A stretch of DNA of 64,000 nt from Wurfbainia villosa (Eukaryota; Streptophyta; Magnoliopsida; Zingiberales; Zingiberaceae): NCBI GenBank assembly GCA_025175895.1, contig CM045990.1, positions 59,149,704 to 59,213,703 on the forward strand. Direction: 5' to 3'. Under the pieces are notes generated by a model. The model was not told the DNA's origin. It was given only the letters and a program-made list of their open reading frames with translations, and searched no databases. Shown here one piece after another: positions 45,557 through 55,710 of the stretch; the stretch's first letter is position 1; each line of letters begins with the position of its first letter. A program made the translations under genes and the position numbers.

Positions 45557-45597
45557 CACCCCTAAACTTAAACTTTTGTTTGTCCTCAAGCCTAAAA

Positions 45598-46106
45598 TAT
45601 GGCCTTATACATACCGATGTATGCAGACCAATGTCAACTCATGTCATAGGAGGTTATAGCTACTTCATTATCTTTATCGATGATTATTCACGATATGGGT
45701 ATTTGTATCTGTTAAGATACAAGTCTGAATTCTTTAAAAGGTTTAAAGATTTTAGAAAGGAAGTAGAGAAACAACTTGGTAAAAATATTAAAGTACTTCG
45801 ATCAGATCGAGGTGGTGAATACTTAAGCCAAGAGTTTCAAGATTATCTAAGGGACAATGGCATCTTGTCCCAAAGGACTCCACACACCACCACATAATGG
45901 TGTGGTTTGAAAGGCTAAAACCGAACCTTGTTGGACATGGTTAGGTCATTGATGTAGCATGCAAGTCTTCCAAAAACCTTTTGGAGTTACGCACTCGAGA
46001 CCGCTATTTAGTTGTTAAATAGAGTTCTCAACTAAGGCAATCTCTACTACTCCATATGAGATGTGGAAAAGTAAAAAACCTCATTTATCTTATTTGAAGA
46101 TATGGG
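45598..46106 (+). pseudogene. Angela-like element 2 pol, first part (integrase core)
   Basis: Reads GLIHTDVCRPMSTHVIGGYS, FIDDYSRYGYLYLLRYKSE and KVLRSDRGGEYLSQEFQDYL, with the first two DDE aspartates visible, then loses frame near 45890 where the glutamate motif is expected. It continues in other frames to SYLKIW, where the gag-only element is inserted. With the insertion and one copy of ATGGG ignored, the frame runs on into 51511. Confidence 0.88.
46102..46106 (+). other. Target-site duplication ATGGG (left) of gag-only element
   Basis: ATGGG at 46102-46106 is repeated at 51506-51510. Confidence 0.95.
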
Positions 46107-47296
46107 TGTTAGGGCAATCTCTTGCCATGATAAGGTTTTGATGTGTGTGGCAAAGGGTTTAAGTTAGGTTGGTATTGTTAGTTGATATGTGCGTTGGAGT
46201 CTTGCAGGACTTAGTAATTCGCACATGGAGCCTTGGCAGGTTCACCCTCACAACCTCTGTCCTTGAGTCAGTGAAGGATGACTTTGCGGAAGCCGTGCGC
46301 TTGGAGCATCCGAGGGACCGCCGGACGAGATGACTTGAAGTGAAGCCAAGGAAGCAGACTTCGGAGGCAAGAGACGCGAAGGAGCATTGCAGAGTCGTGC
46401 GCCTGATGCTGCCGAGGGACGTGGCCGCGAACGAAGAGAGCTTCGGCGAGGGACTTCGAGTGAGATGAGAGAATGAGTGAAATGCTCATTAGGTGAACTT
46501 GGCCGAATGGCTGAGTGTCGGAGAGTTGAACGCAAGGGTTAAGGTTTACCCGACCGCTGGAAGCTCAAACTTATGTTAAGTTTGAGTTTCACGCGCACCA
46601 CCGATCGCCATGTAATGGCATCGCCTCGAGTCGAGTGTGTTCGGTATCCGATCGATGGGTTTATATCCAACGATCGCTATGGAATGGCAATGATCGCCAG
46701 AGGATGTCGCGAACGCCAGAGCCGATCGGGTAGTCGACTAAGGCGCGTGATCGTAAGGTCCATCACCGATCGCCAAGTGTTCCGTTGACTACAACGGGAT
46801 CCGACATGTTCGGAGGTCGCTAGGAGGCGCAATGATCGCCAAGGGCGTGATCGTGGCGGCCAACGGAAAGAAATCAACCCTCTCTATAAAAAAAGAGGGT
46901 GTGAGCCTTTGAGAGGCTAATGCTTATGCTCTAAGTGATCTTCCTAGTGCCCCACAAGTTTTAAACTCTTCTTACTTGTCTTTACTTCAATCTTATTGTA
47001 AGAAGAGTGATCTTGGTTGTAAAGGTTACCTCCACCTAGCTTGGTGCAAAGGAGAGACCATTAGTGGATTGGTTTTGGCGGAGTGATTCACCGAGGACGA
47101 ATCGGGGACCGTGGATTAGCGGCGTAGCCGTGAACCACGTTATACCATCTTGTTAGCATTTGTTTTCTTGTATTTCTATTTGCTTGTCTTGCTTTATTAT
47201 TTCCGTTGCGCTAATCTCTTTGTAGACGAGCAAATACTGACATCCAACGTTTGAGAGTTATTCACCCCCCTCTAGCCGGCCGTTCGATCCCCTACA
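46107..47296 (+). repeat. Gag-only element 5' LTR (1190 bp)
   Basis: Starts TGTTAGGGCAATC and ends GATCCCCTACA after ATTCACCCCCCTCTAG. The TATA box is at 46885. U3 (about 46590-46870) contains many GATCGCCA/TGGCGATC motifs. Minus-strand ORFs of 66 to 95 residues are not considered genes. Confidence 0.93.
46885..46890 (+). promoter_or_regulatory. TATA box of gag-only element 5' LTR, within an inverted repeat
   Basis: CCCTCTC then TATAAAAAAAGAGGG. In the 3' LTR (51095) the arms are 8 bases and perfect: CCCTCTCT ATAAAA AGAGAGGG. Confidence 0.65.
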
Positions 47297-47298
47297 AG

Positions 47299-47311
47299 TG
47301 GTATCAGAGCC
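47299..47311 (+). other. Primer binding site of gag-only element
   Basis: TGGTATCAGAGCC, 2 bases after the LTR end. Confidence 0.95.
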
Positions 47312-47357
47312 GAGGTCGCTCTTCAAGGACTAACCGCCACGAGAGCACTTCAAAAAG

Positions 47358-49072
47358 ATGGTCGGCTCAAACATTCATCCACCGAAGTTCGAAGGAGAAT
47401 TCGCTTGGTGGAAGAAGCGAATGGAGGTATTTTTTGAAATGGATTTTGATATTATGATTACAATGGAATCCGGTTTTGTTTTGCCTAGGGATGAAGAGGG
47501 GAAGCCAATAGAGAAGTCAAGGTGGACCAAGAAGCAAAGATTGCAAAACTCAAAAGCCAAGCACCATCTATACAATGTGCTTCCTCAACAAGAAATAAAT
47601 AGAATTGAGAATGCCTAAGTGCCAAGGAGATGTGGAGAAGCTAGTAGAGCTTCATGAAGGCACTTCCGAGGCTAAACTTGCAAGGAGAGATCTCTCCGCT
47701 CCCAATTATCCAACATAAAATTAGAAAAGGGAGAAAAGGTAACTCTTTACATTCTAGGTTTAAAGAAATTTTAATTGGGCTAACAAGTGTAGGTGAGAAA
47801 ATCTCTCCAACCGGGATATGATAATGAAGGCATAGATGCCTTTTCCCGATCATCCAAGTGGAGTTCAATGGTGGACTCATTTTATATTTCAAAGAATCTA
47901 GAGGTAAGTACTCTAGATGAATTTTTCTCCACTATGGAATTACATGAATCTAGGCTTGAAGGAATACAAGAAGAGCCAAAAATCCAACCTTCAAGAGGAG
48001 TAGCATTCTTGGCAAACAAGGGGAAGAAGAAAATAGAGATCCCCTCCTCCTCCGATGATGAAGCCTCTTCCTCCTCCTCCATGGATAGCATGGAAGAAGC
48101 GTATATGGTAAGGAGGGTAAGGCGTGTTTTAAAGGGTTTTCATTTTAATAAATCTAATGATAGGAATAGAAGACCAAGGGGGAAGATCATATGCTACAAT
48201 TGCCAAGGAGAGGGACATATAAGGGATAATTGTCCCCTCCTAAACAAGAGCAAGGAAGAGAAGAAAAAGAAAGAAGAAAAGAAGAAGAAGAAGGGGAGCA
48301 AGAAGAAAAAGGAAGAGGAGAAGAAGGCAAAGGAAAAGGGGAAGGCCAAGGCATTCAAAGCAAAGACATGGGATGACCCCTCTTCCTCTTCCTCATCCGA
48401 GGAAGAAAATGCATTTGTCACCAACCTAGCATTGATGGCATGTGACGACTTGGATTGCTCCTCCACCGAAAATGAAGAATCAAGCACAAGTGGAGAGAGC
48501 TCAAGTGAAGGGGGAGCCTCCTCATCCTCCTCATCCGAAGAAGAAGAGGACATGGAAACTATGGTAACCAATCTTTCACCTAAGAAAAATAGTTTCTATG
48601 ATTTCTAGCTTAACTAAGGATTTATTTAGAGCTAAGAAGAAGAACAAAAGCATGCTAGATCAAATTAAGGACTTAGAAAATAAACTAGAAAAAGCATGCT
48701 TAAATGATGATAATATTTCTTCTTTCCATGATGATGCATGCTCACATGAATATATGCCATTTAATGTTAGTGATGCATGCATGGATAAAATAGGGCTTTA
48801 AGGGAAAAGGTAGATTATTTAACCAAAGCCCTAGAAAAGTTTACAATTGGCTCCAAACACTTGAACATGATTATAGGGAGCCAAAGGGCAAGTTTTAATA
48901 AGAAAGGCCTAGGTTATAAAGAAAAGAAAATGAAAAGGCCTATAAATGTTTAATTGCTAGGGGACAAGATAAGAAGAAGGTAATAGCTAGGAAATGGATC
49001 CTCAAGGAGTATCTAGTGAACCCTATAGGCAAGAACTTATTTTGGGTTCCAAAATCCATCCTTAAGGGTTAG
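47358..49072 (+). pseudogene. Gag of the gag-only element (small indels)
   Basis: The ATG at 47358 starts MVGSNIHPPKFEGEFAWWKK. The frame breaks after QQEINRIENA near 47615 and is disturbed by a few short indels to about 47790 (KLVELHEGTSEAK-type text is still readable). It is then open from 47793 to 48608: DAFSRSSKWSSMVDSFYISK, the CCHC knuckle CYNCQGEGHIRDNC near 48193, a K/E-rich stretch, and serine/acidic clusters. Another break precedes 48598-48801 (coiled-coil-like FRAKKKNKSMLDQIKDLENK), and the C-terminal LNMIIGSQRASFNKKGLGY and NLFWVPKSILKG end at TAG 49070-49072. The damage is a handful of one- or two-base changes, so a functional gag in sister copies is likely. Confidence 0.88.
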
Positions 49073-50315
49073 ATAACCCTAGGTAGTCAACCATATGCAA
49101 TTGACCTATATCATATTTTGGTTGACTTAGGATGGCGGGACAACATTTTTAGAATAGTGTTGGGTGATGATAACGTGCCCATAAATAGATAATAATGCTT
49201 AAATCATGATAATTAATGTAATTGCTATGTATGTTTGCAATCATGATTTATGATTTTGAAATTTGGCACCATCATGAGAAATAGAGTTAAATCATGCTTT
49301 AGGTGATAATTTGCTATTATCATGACATAATACCTAATGCATGATAACAATTCAATACATGTGTTTCATGATCATAATGTAGAATTAATTGATATATGCC
49401 TTTATGATCATGAGGATTGTTAGGTTGATACTTAACCTTGATAGAATTGTATGAATATAATGGTTAAGTATATACAAATACCCCTAGGATGCATCTCACA
49501 CTCACCATAGGCTACTTTGATTGAAAACTTAGCATGGGTGAGATGTTAGATGATAAAATGTCCACTAATGCCTATGGCATTTAGATGGTCATTTAAAGTA
49601 TCAAAATAGCAATAATAGACCAATCATGGGGAAGACTTATGTTTAATTCATAGACATATTGCCCAAAGATCATGGTTGATATTTCATATGTTTTCAAAAC
49701 AATTTCTTACCTTTAAAATCTATGTATTCATGTTTTGAAACAATTGGATGCAAAACTAGGTGTTAAACTTGATACTAGAATGATCAAAACCTAGTGGTTT
49801 TTAAAACTTTGGATTTTTGGAAAATATAAGAAAATATAATGATTTTTCATGAAAACTATTTTTCATTGATAGATATACTTACAAGAAATATGTTCCCAAA
49901 TTTCATGATTTTTGAATTTTCTAGAATTTTTAATGCATTTCTCAAATTCACTTAAAATCGTAATTTTGAAACCATTGTGCCACGATCGCCATATCGATAG
50001 CAATGATCGCCACCAAAAACAGTCTAATATTTTCTGATTTCAGATTTTAAACATGTTTTTGGTATTTTCCTTCTATTAGACTTGATGCCATGGGTTTATA
50101 ACTTAGTATTAATCTTTTGATGGTGTCAAAGGGGGAGAAATAATTGTGTTTAAGTAAATTATGATAGGGGGAGAATTTGTAGAGAGAGTTTCATGGATTA
50201 AGGGGGAGTTGCATGTTGTTATATCATATTTATGTTTACATGCTTTCTTACCTTAGAATTTATATCAATGTTTTTACCTAACTTAACGGATTGCCACACA
50301 TCAAAAAGGGGAGAT
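49073..50315 (+). other. Non-coding 3' region of gag-only element with purine tracts
   Basis: AT-rich, with no ORF of note and no pol remnants. AGGGGGAG tracts near 50129, 50165 and 50200, and the terminal AAAAAGGGGAGATTG next to the LTR. At 49983-50018 it contains CACGATCGCCATATCGATAG then CAATGATCGCCACC, the same motif that fills U3. Confidence 0.75.
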
Positions 50316-51505
50316 TGTTAGGCAATCTTGCCATGATAAGGTTTTGATGTGTGGCAAAGGGTTTAAGTTAGTTGGTATTGTTGATTTGATATGTGCGCTG
50401 GAGTCTTGCAGACTTAGTAATTCGCACATGGAGCCTTGGGGTGTTCACCTCACAACCCTGGCCCTGAGCCTGAAGGATGACTTTTGCGGAAAGTGCGCTT
50501 GGAGCATCCGAGGGACCACCGGACGAGATGACTTGAAGTGAAGCCAAGGAAGCAGACTTCGGAGGCAAGAGACGCGAAGGAGCATTGCAGAGTCGTGCGC
50601 CTGATGCTGCCGAGGGACGTGGCCGCGAACGAAGAGAGCTTCGGCGAGGGACTTCGAGTGAGATGAGAGAATGAGTGAAATGCTCATTAGGTGAACTTGG
50701 CCAAATGGCTGAGTGTCGGAGACTTGACCGCAAGGGTTAAGGTTTACCTGACCGCCGGAAGCTCAAACTTATGTTAAGTTTGAGTTTCACGCACACCGAT
50801 CGCTCCATGTAATGGCGATCGCTTCCTAATCGAGTGTATTCAACTAGTATCCGAGATGGTTTATACCAGCCGATCGCCATGGAATGGCGGTGATCCGAAG
50901 GATGTTGCGAACGCAGGCGCTCGTGGCCGCAGGCGATCGACTACGGAGGCGGCGATCGGGTGAGGTCCATCGATCGATCGCCATGTGTTCCGTTGGACTA
51001 CACGGTCGGGATCCGCGTGTTCGGAGGCCGTTATAGTGGCGATCATTGCCAGAGCGGATCGATGTAGTGGCGGCGAGAAGAAATCATCCCTCTCTATAAA
51101 AAGAGAGGGTGTGAGCCTTTGAGAGGCTAATGCTTATGCTCTAAGTGATCTTCCTAGTGCCCCACAAGTTTTAAACTCTTCTTACTTGTCTTTACTTCAA
51201 TCTTATTGTAAGAAGAGTGATCTTGGTTGTAAAGGTTATCTCCACCTAGCTTGGTGCAAAGGAGAGACCATTAGTGGATTGGTTTTGGCGGAGTGATTCA
51301 CCGAGGACGAATCGGGGACCGTGGATTAGCGGCGTAGCCGTGAACCACGTTATACCATCTTGTTAGCGTTTGTTTTCTTGTATTTCTATTTGCTTGTCTT
51401 GCTTTATTATTTCCGTTGTGCTAATCTCTTTGTAGATGAGCAAATACCGACATCCAACGTTTGAGGGCTATTCACCCCCTCTAGCCGGCCGTTCGATCCC
51501 CTACA
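50316..51505 (+). repeat. Gag-only element 3' LTR (1190 bp)
   Basis: Starts TGTTAGGCAATC, ends GATCCCCTACA. It equals the 5' LTR almost base for base except in the CG-rich U3 zone (about 50780-51080), where short substitutions and indels are dense. Confidence 0.93.
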
Positions 51506-51510
51506 ATGGG
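51506..51510 (+). other. Target-site duplication ATGGG (right) of gag-only element
   Basis: Matches 46102-46106. Copia pol coding text resumes directly after it. Confidence 0.95.
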
Positions 51511-53470
51511 GTTGTCCTGTTTATGTGAAGAGGAAAGTATCAGACAAGCTAGAGACTAAGTCTGATAAGTGTCTATTTATTGGTTACCCTAAGGAAAGGA
51601 GGGGTTACCAATTTTATCATCCCTTGGAACAAAAGGTGTTTGTTTCAAGGCATGTTGTATTCCTAGAGAAGGAGTTTCTCTTACAGGAAAACAGTGGGAG
51701 TGAGGTTGAACTAAGTGTAGTTCAAGAGGCTCTGATAGACACAGAAGAGATGTCTAGTCAAAAATTATAGCTGATTACTCATTCGGATGAGGTGATAGCT
51801 GAACCTGATAATGCACCACCTCCTTGTAGATCTAGTAGGACACATAGGATTCCTAAGAGATATGGATTTCTCATAAGTGAATCTAATGATGTGTTGCTCA
51901 TAGATGATGAGGAACCTACTAATTACGAAGAGGCACTGAATAGTTCAGACAGGGATAGATGGCTAATAGCCATGAAATCAGAAATGGATTCCATGTATGA
52001 AAACCAGGTTTAGAACTTGGTAGACCCACCTGAAGGCATAACGCCTATAGGATGTAAGTGGATTTTCAAGAAGAAAACTGGCATGGATGGTAATATTATT
52101 ACCTATAAAGCTAGATTAGTGGCAAAAGGATATCGTCAAAGGCAAGGTGTTGACTATGAAGAAACCTTTTCACCAGTAGCTAGGCTTAAATCCATTCGGA
52201 TACTCCTAGACTTAGCTACTCATTTTGATTATGAGATATGACAGATGGATGTGAAAACAATTTTCCTTAACGGAAAAGTGTCTGAGGATGTATATAAGAT
52301 ACAACCTGAGAGTTTCACATCCATTAACAAGAACAAAATATGCAAGCTTCAACGATCCATTTATGGATTGAAGCAAGCATCAAGGAGTTGGAATATCCAT
52401 TTTGATGAGGCAATAAAACAGTTTGATTTCTCACAAAATTATGAGGAGCCCTGTGTGAATAAGAAGGTAAGTGGGAGTGCGGTCGTGTTCCTAGTATTGT
52501 ATGTCGATGACATATTAATTATAGAAAATGATATTCCTATTTTGCAAATAGTTAAGGTCTAGTTGTTCAAAATATTCTCCATAAAAGACATGGGAGAAGA
52601 AACCTATATTTTGGAGATTAAGATCTATAGAGATAGATCGAATCAGTTGCTTGGTCTTTCACAGTCTACATACATAGACAAAATGCTAAAATAGTTTAGC
52701 ATGGAAGAATCTAATAAATCTTTTATTCCCATGAGGCATGGGATTCACCTTTCGAAGTCGATGTGACCGCGCATTGAAGACGAGAGGATTCACATGAGTC
52801 AGATCCCATATGCGTCAGCTATAGGATCGATCATGTATGCTATGTTATATACGAGGCCCGATGTATCATAAGCTTTGAGTGTTACGAGTAGATACCAGTC
52901 GAATCCTGGTATGGACCATTGGGTGGCTCTCAAGACAATTCTTAAGTACTTGAGAAGGTCTAAGGATTTATTCTTGGTATATGGAGGAGGTGATATGGTA
53001 GTAAGCGGGTATACTGATGTCAGCTTCCAGACAGATAAGGATGATTCCAAATCTCAATCTGGATACATATTCATCTTGAATGGAGTGCATGAGTTGGAAG
53101 AGTTCCAAACAAGATACCTGCTAATCCTACTACGGAGGCAGAGTTCATTGCGACCACGAGCGAAAGGAGGCGGCGGATCAAGAAGTTCATTACTGAACTT
53201 GGAGTAGTTACGAGCATTGTTGAAATATTACCGGTTTACTGCGACAACAATGATGTCATTGTACAGGCGAAGGAACCACGGTCTCATCGACAATCCAAGC
53301 ATGTACTTCGTCGTTACCATCTTATCTGAGAGATCATAGGTAGAAGAGACGTACAAATAGAGAAAGTTCCCACTAATAGGAATCTAGCAGATCCCTTAAC
53401 AAAGCCTCTTACCCAAGAAAAGTTTGAGAGGCATATAGAGGCCTATGATATTAGATACCAAGGCGATTGA
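51511..53470 (+). pseudogene. Angela-like element 2 pol, second part (integrase C-terminus, RT, RNase H)
   Basis: Starts with the integrase C-terminal region (KLETKSDKCLFIGYPKERRG), then a linker, RT from about 51990 (VDPPEGITPIGCKWIFKKK, ARLVAKGYRQRQGVDYEE, the YVDDIL box near 52499) and RNase H (GYTDVSFQTDKDDSKSQSG near 53011). Breaks include TAG near 51768, TAG near 52011 and TGA near 52240 (both where tryptophan is expected), TAG near 52559, TAG near 52694 and further stops near 52766 and 52868. A frameshift near 53080-53140 precedes the RNase H end (VQAKEPRSHRQSKHVLRRYH, LADPLTKPLTQEKFERHIEA), which terminates at TGA 53468-53470. Confidence 0.88.
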
Positions 53471-53490
53471 CTGTAGGTCAAGTGGGAGTT

Positions 53491-54611
53491 TGATGTAATT
53501 GAGAGGTGTTATAAGGCAATTCTTAGAAGTTATTAATAAAATTCACTAATTGAGTATACATTATCGATGGATTTGATTGGATCTTAAACTCATAGACTGA
53601 AGTCCACAATACGATGCATAACATGAGAGAACTTGTGATTGGATCACAATTAGTGTGTATCTCTTCATGTGTAAATTTGAAAGTATTGATACTATCCCTA
53701 GTCGATGAATTGATGAGATTGGACATCATCAATTTTGTGAGACTAGCACATGTTATGCTCCTTGATTTATCCAAGCATTGGTACTCATTGAATGGAAGCA
53801 TAGGGATCGAGAGTGAACATGTGGATGCTAGTTATGGTAACTAGTTCATTGGGTGGCCTCCATGAGACTTCATATGGTTCTATATGTCGTCGTTGAAGAT
53901 CTCATTGTATCTTGAGTCGAGCTTCCTTAGACTTGAGGTATTCAAGTCACTTTGATCATGGCGACTTGTACTTTGACTTCTTACCATCTACATAGTAGGT
54001 GTAACTCCGGGATGATTGGGTATAAGTCAAAGTGATCGAAGATGTTTGAATAGCCTACAGAGGATTCACCACTCTTGATAAAGGAGATGTATACCCTAGG
54101 CCTCTTGTCAGGATTGTTACTCAGAAGTCTCTGGCTAGAGCAAGCATGTTAAGAAGATGGTCTTCTTGGGATCATGTAGGAGTAACTTGAATCCACAGGA
54201 CAAGAAAATTAACTTAGGCTAGGTGAGACGTAGTCAGCCTAGTGGGGACGAACACAGAGACCATGTCCTGAACCAAGTGGGTATAGGATGAGTGAATGGA
54301 ACAAGGCATGAACAACTAAAGCAGCTGAAGGGTTCAGAAAATTTTCTGAAGTCGATTTAGACTTTCTGGTCAATTGGGGGTCATGATGTGCTGCTAGGTG
54401 CCACTCATGATCTATTCATAATTAAGGGGTTAATTATGAATGACCAACATAACCGGGAACCTATTGGGTCACATGCACTACGGGTGATCTCGAAATATAA
54501 AACAAGTCTGAGAATGAGATTCTCATTGAGAGAGGATATGTCTGGTTGGACTAGACAAAGGGGGTGCGAAATGGAGGCTATGGAACCTCCTATGGCTTTG
54601 TTGGACTTGGT
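53491..54611 (+). repeat. Angela-like element 2 LTR-type sequence, copy 1
   Basis: Follows the purine tract AAGTGGGAGTT. Begins TGATGTAATTGAGAGG. The order CATGAGAGAACTTGTGATTG, GGATGCTAGTTATGGTAACT, ATGATTGGGTATAAGTC, TAGGTGCCACTCATG recurs at 54612-54835 plus 56209-56881. It seems to be a U3-rich partial LTR. It ends where a second start (TGTTAGTAATATGTGAGAGG) begins. Short ORFs are not considered genes. Confidence 0.6.
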
Positions 54612-54892
54612 TGTTAGTAATATGTGAGAGGTTTCCTAAGGTAATCGCCTTATGTTTAAACCATTTATATAATAAATAAAGATTCACTATTTGAGTATAC
54701 ATATTCTCATGTATTTGATTAGATCTTAAACTCATTTACTGAATGTCCATAATACGATTCACAGCATGAGAGAATTTGTGATTGGATCACAACTAGTGAG
54801 TATTTCTACATGTGTAATTGTGATGTATTGACTGGAGTTGACCATATCATGTAATTGGGATTTTGATGGTTGACTGGAGTTGACCATATCAT

Positions 54893-55195
54893 GGAAAGTC
54901 CAAGTCTTGAGTACTTGGCAAGGAAAAGTCCAAGCATGGGTCTTGGCATGGAAAGTCCAACATGGGTTGGCAAGTAAAGTCCAAGGGTGTAGTCTTGGAC
55001 ACATAAGACCAAGGGTGTAGTCTTGGCGGTGAAAGTCCAAGTCATGAGTACTTGGCATTTGAGAAGTCCAAGGGGTTTGATATTGGCGGCGTAAAGTCCA
55101 AGGGTGAAGTCTTGGCAGCATAAGTCCAATGGTTGACGGCGTAAAGTCCAAGCGGAGTCTTGGCAGCGTAAGTCCAATGTGCCTTGGCGGTATAG
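54893..55195 (+). repeat. Minisatellite of AAGTCCAAG...TCTTGG units, about 9 to 10 units
   Basis: Irregular units of about 30 bases, each with (A)AAGTCCAAG followed by GTCTTGGC or ACTTGGC. Minus-strand ORFs over it (81 to 130 residues with repeated WTF and LGL) merely reflect the repeat. Confidence 0.8.
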
Positions 55196-55384
55196 ATCAA
55201 CTTAGCATGACATATCCGATGGAAGCACCTGAAGGCTAGCATATGGATGAACAAGTCATGGATGACTTGGAGGGATTCGATAGGCATGAGGCTGACGGAG
55301 GTGGCTAGAAGGCTTAGGTCTAGGCTAAGGGTGGTCTAGCAAGTATAGGGGCACCATACTTGGGGTAAAACCTCATGTTTGAGG

Positions 55385-55710
55385 TGTATTAGTCGACTGG
55401 GACTTATGGGCAGTCAACTGGTGTGAGTCAACTAGGGTATGACTGCGGGGAGTGCCCTAGCAGTCGACTGCTGGACCGATCTATCGACTAATCTTGTGAT
55501 CAGTTGACTGTTGCTCGATATTTCGGGCACAAAATAGAGTCGAACTCGACTATTGGGATTAGCAGTCGAGTGAAGGCTCGATCAGTCGACTAATCGACAT
55601 GATCAGTCGACTAATGTCCTATCCGTTGGATTTTTCCAGCGTGGATCACACCGTTGTCTCACAGCAACAGTGTCATCAGTCGACTGATGGTCCCGATCAG
55701 TTGACTGATA
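55385..55710 (+). repeat. Dispersed palindromic CAGTCGACTG motifs in U3 of the solo LTR
   Basis: About ten perfect or one-off copies (for example near 55390, 55463, 55585, 55605, 55677, 55696) separated by short variable spacers. Related copies are in the minus-strand SIRE-like LTR near 40943-40998 and in the 3' LTR near 26974. Confidence 0.75.

Larger units (their letters stand above)
46107..51505 (+). mobile_element. Gag-only, pol-less LTR retrotransposon (SIRE-like, TR-GAG type), 5399 bp
   Basis: 5' LTR 46107-47296, perfect primer site 47299-47311, one gag region (47358-49072), about 1.2 kb of non-coding 3' sequence with purine tracts, and 3' LTR 50316-51505. Both LTRs are 1190 bp and the element is flanked by ATGGG. 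No protease, integrase, RT or RNase H sequence is present. The gag has the SIRE organisation: UBN2-like half, CCHC knuckle, acidic and lysine-rich region, then LNMIIGSQRASFNKKGLGY and WVPK. Elements of this layout have been described as TR-GAGs, which encode their own capsid and borrow pol enzymes. The high LTR similarity outside U3 suggests a recent insertion. Confidence 0.9.

Noticed and set aside
46248..46535. Minus-strand ORFs of 73 to 121 residues in both LTRs of the gag-only element (also 50368-50733)
   Set aside because: R/S/P-rich frames in GC-rich U3, broken differently in the two LTRs and with no recognisable domain.
48240..48570. Lysine/glutamate- and serine-rich ORF as a possible host nucleolar or chaperone-type protein
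   Set aside because: It is in frame with the CCHC knuckle of the gag at 47793-48608 and is the low-complexity part of that gag.
54759..55287. Minus-strand ORFs of 81 to 130 residues with repeated WTF and LGL text
   Set aside because: They read through the AAGTCCAAG minisatellite of a solo LTR; the periodicity comes from the repeat.
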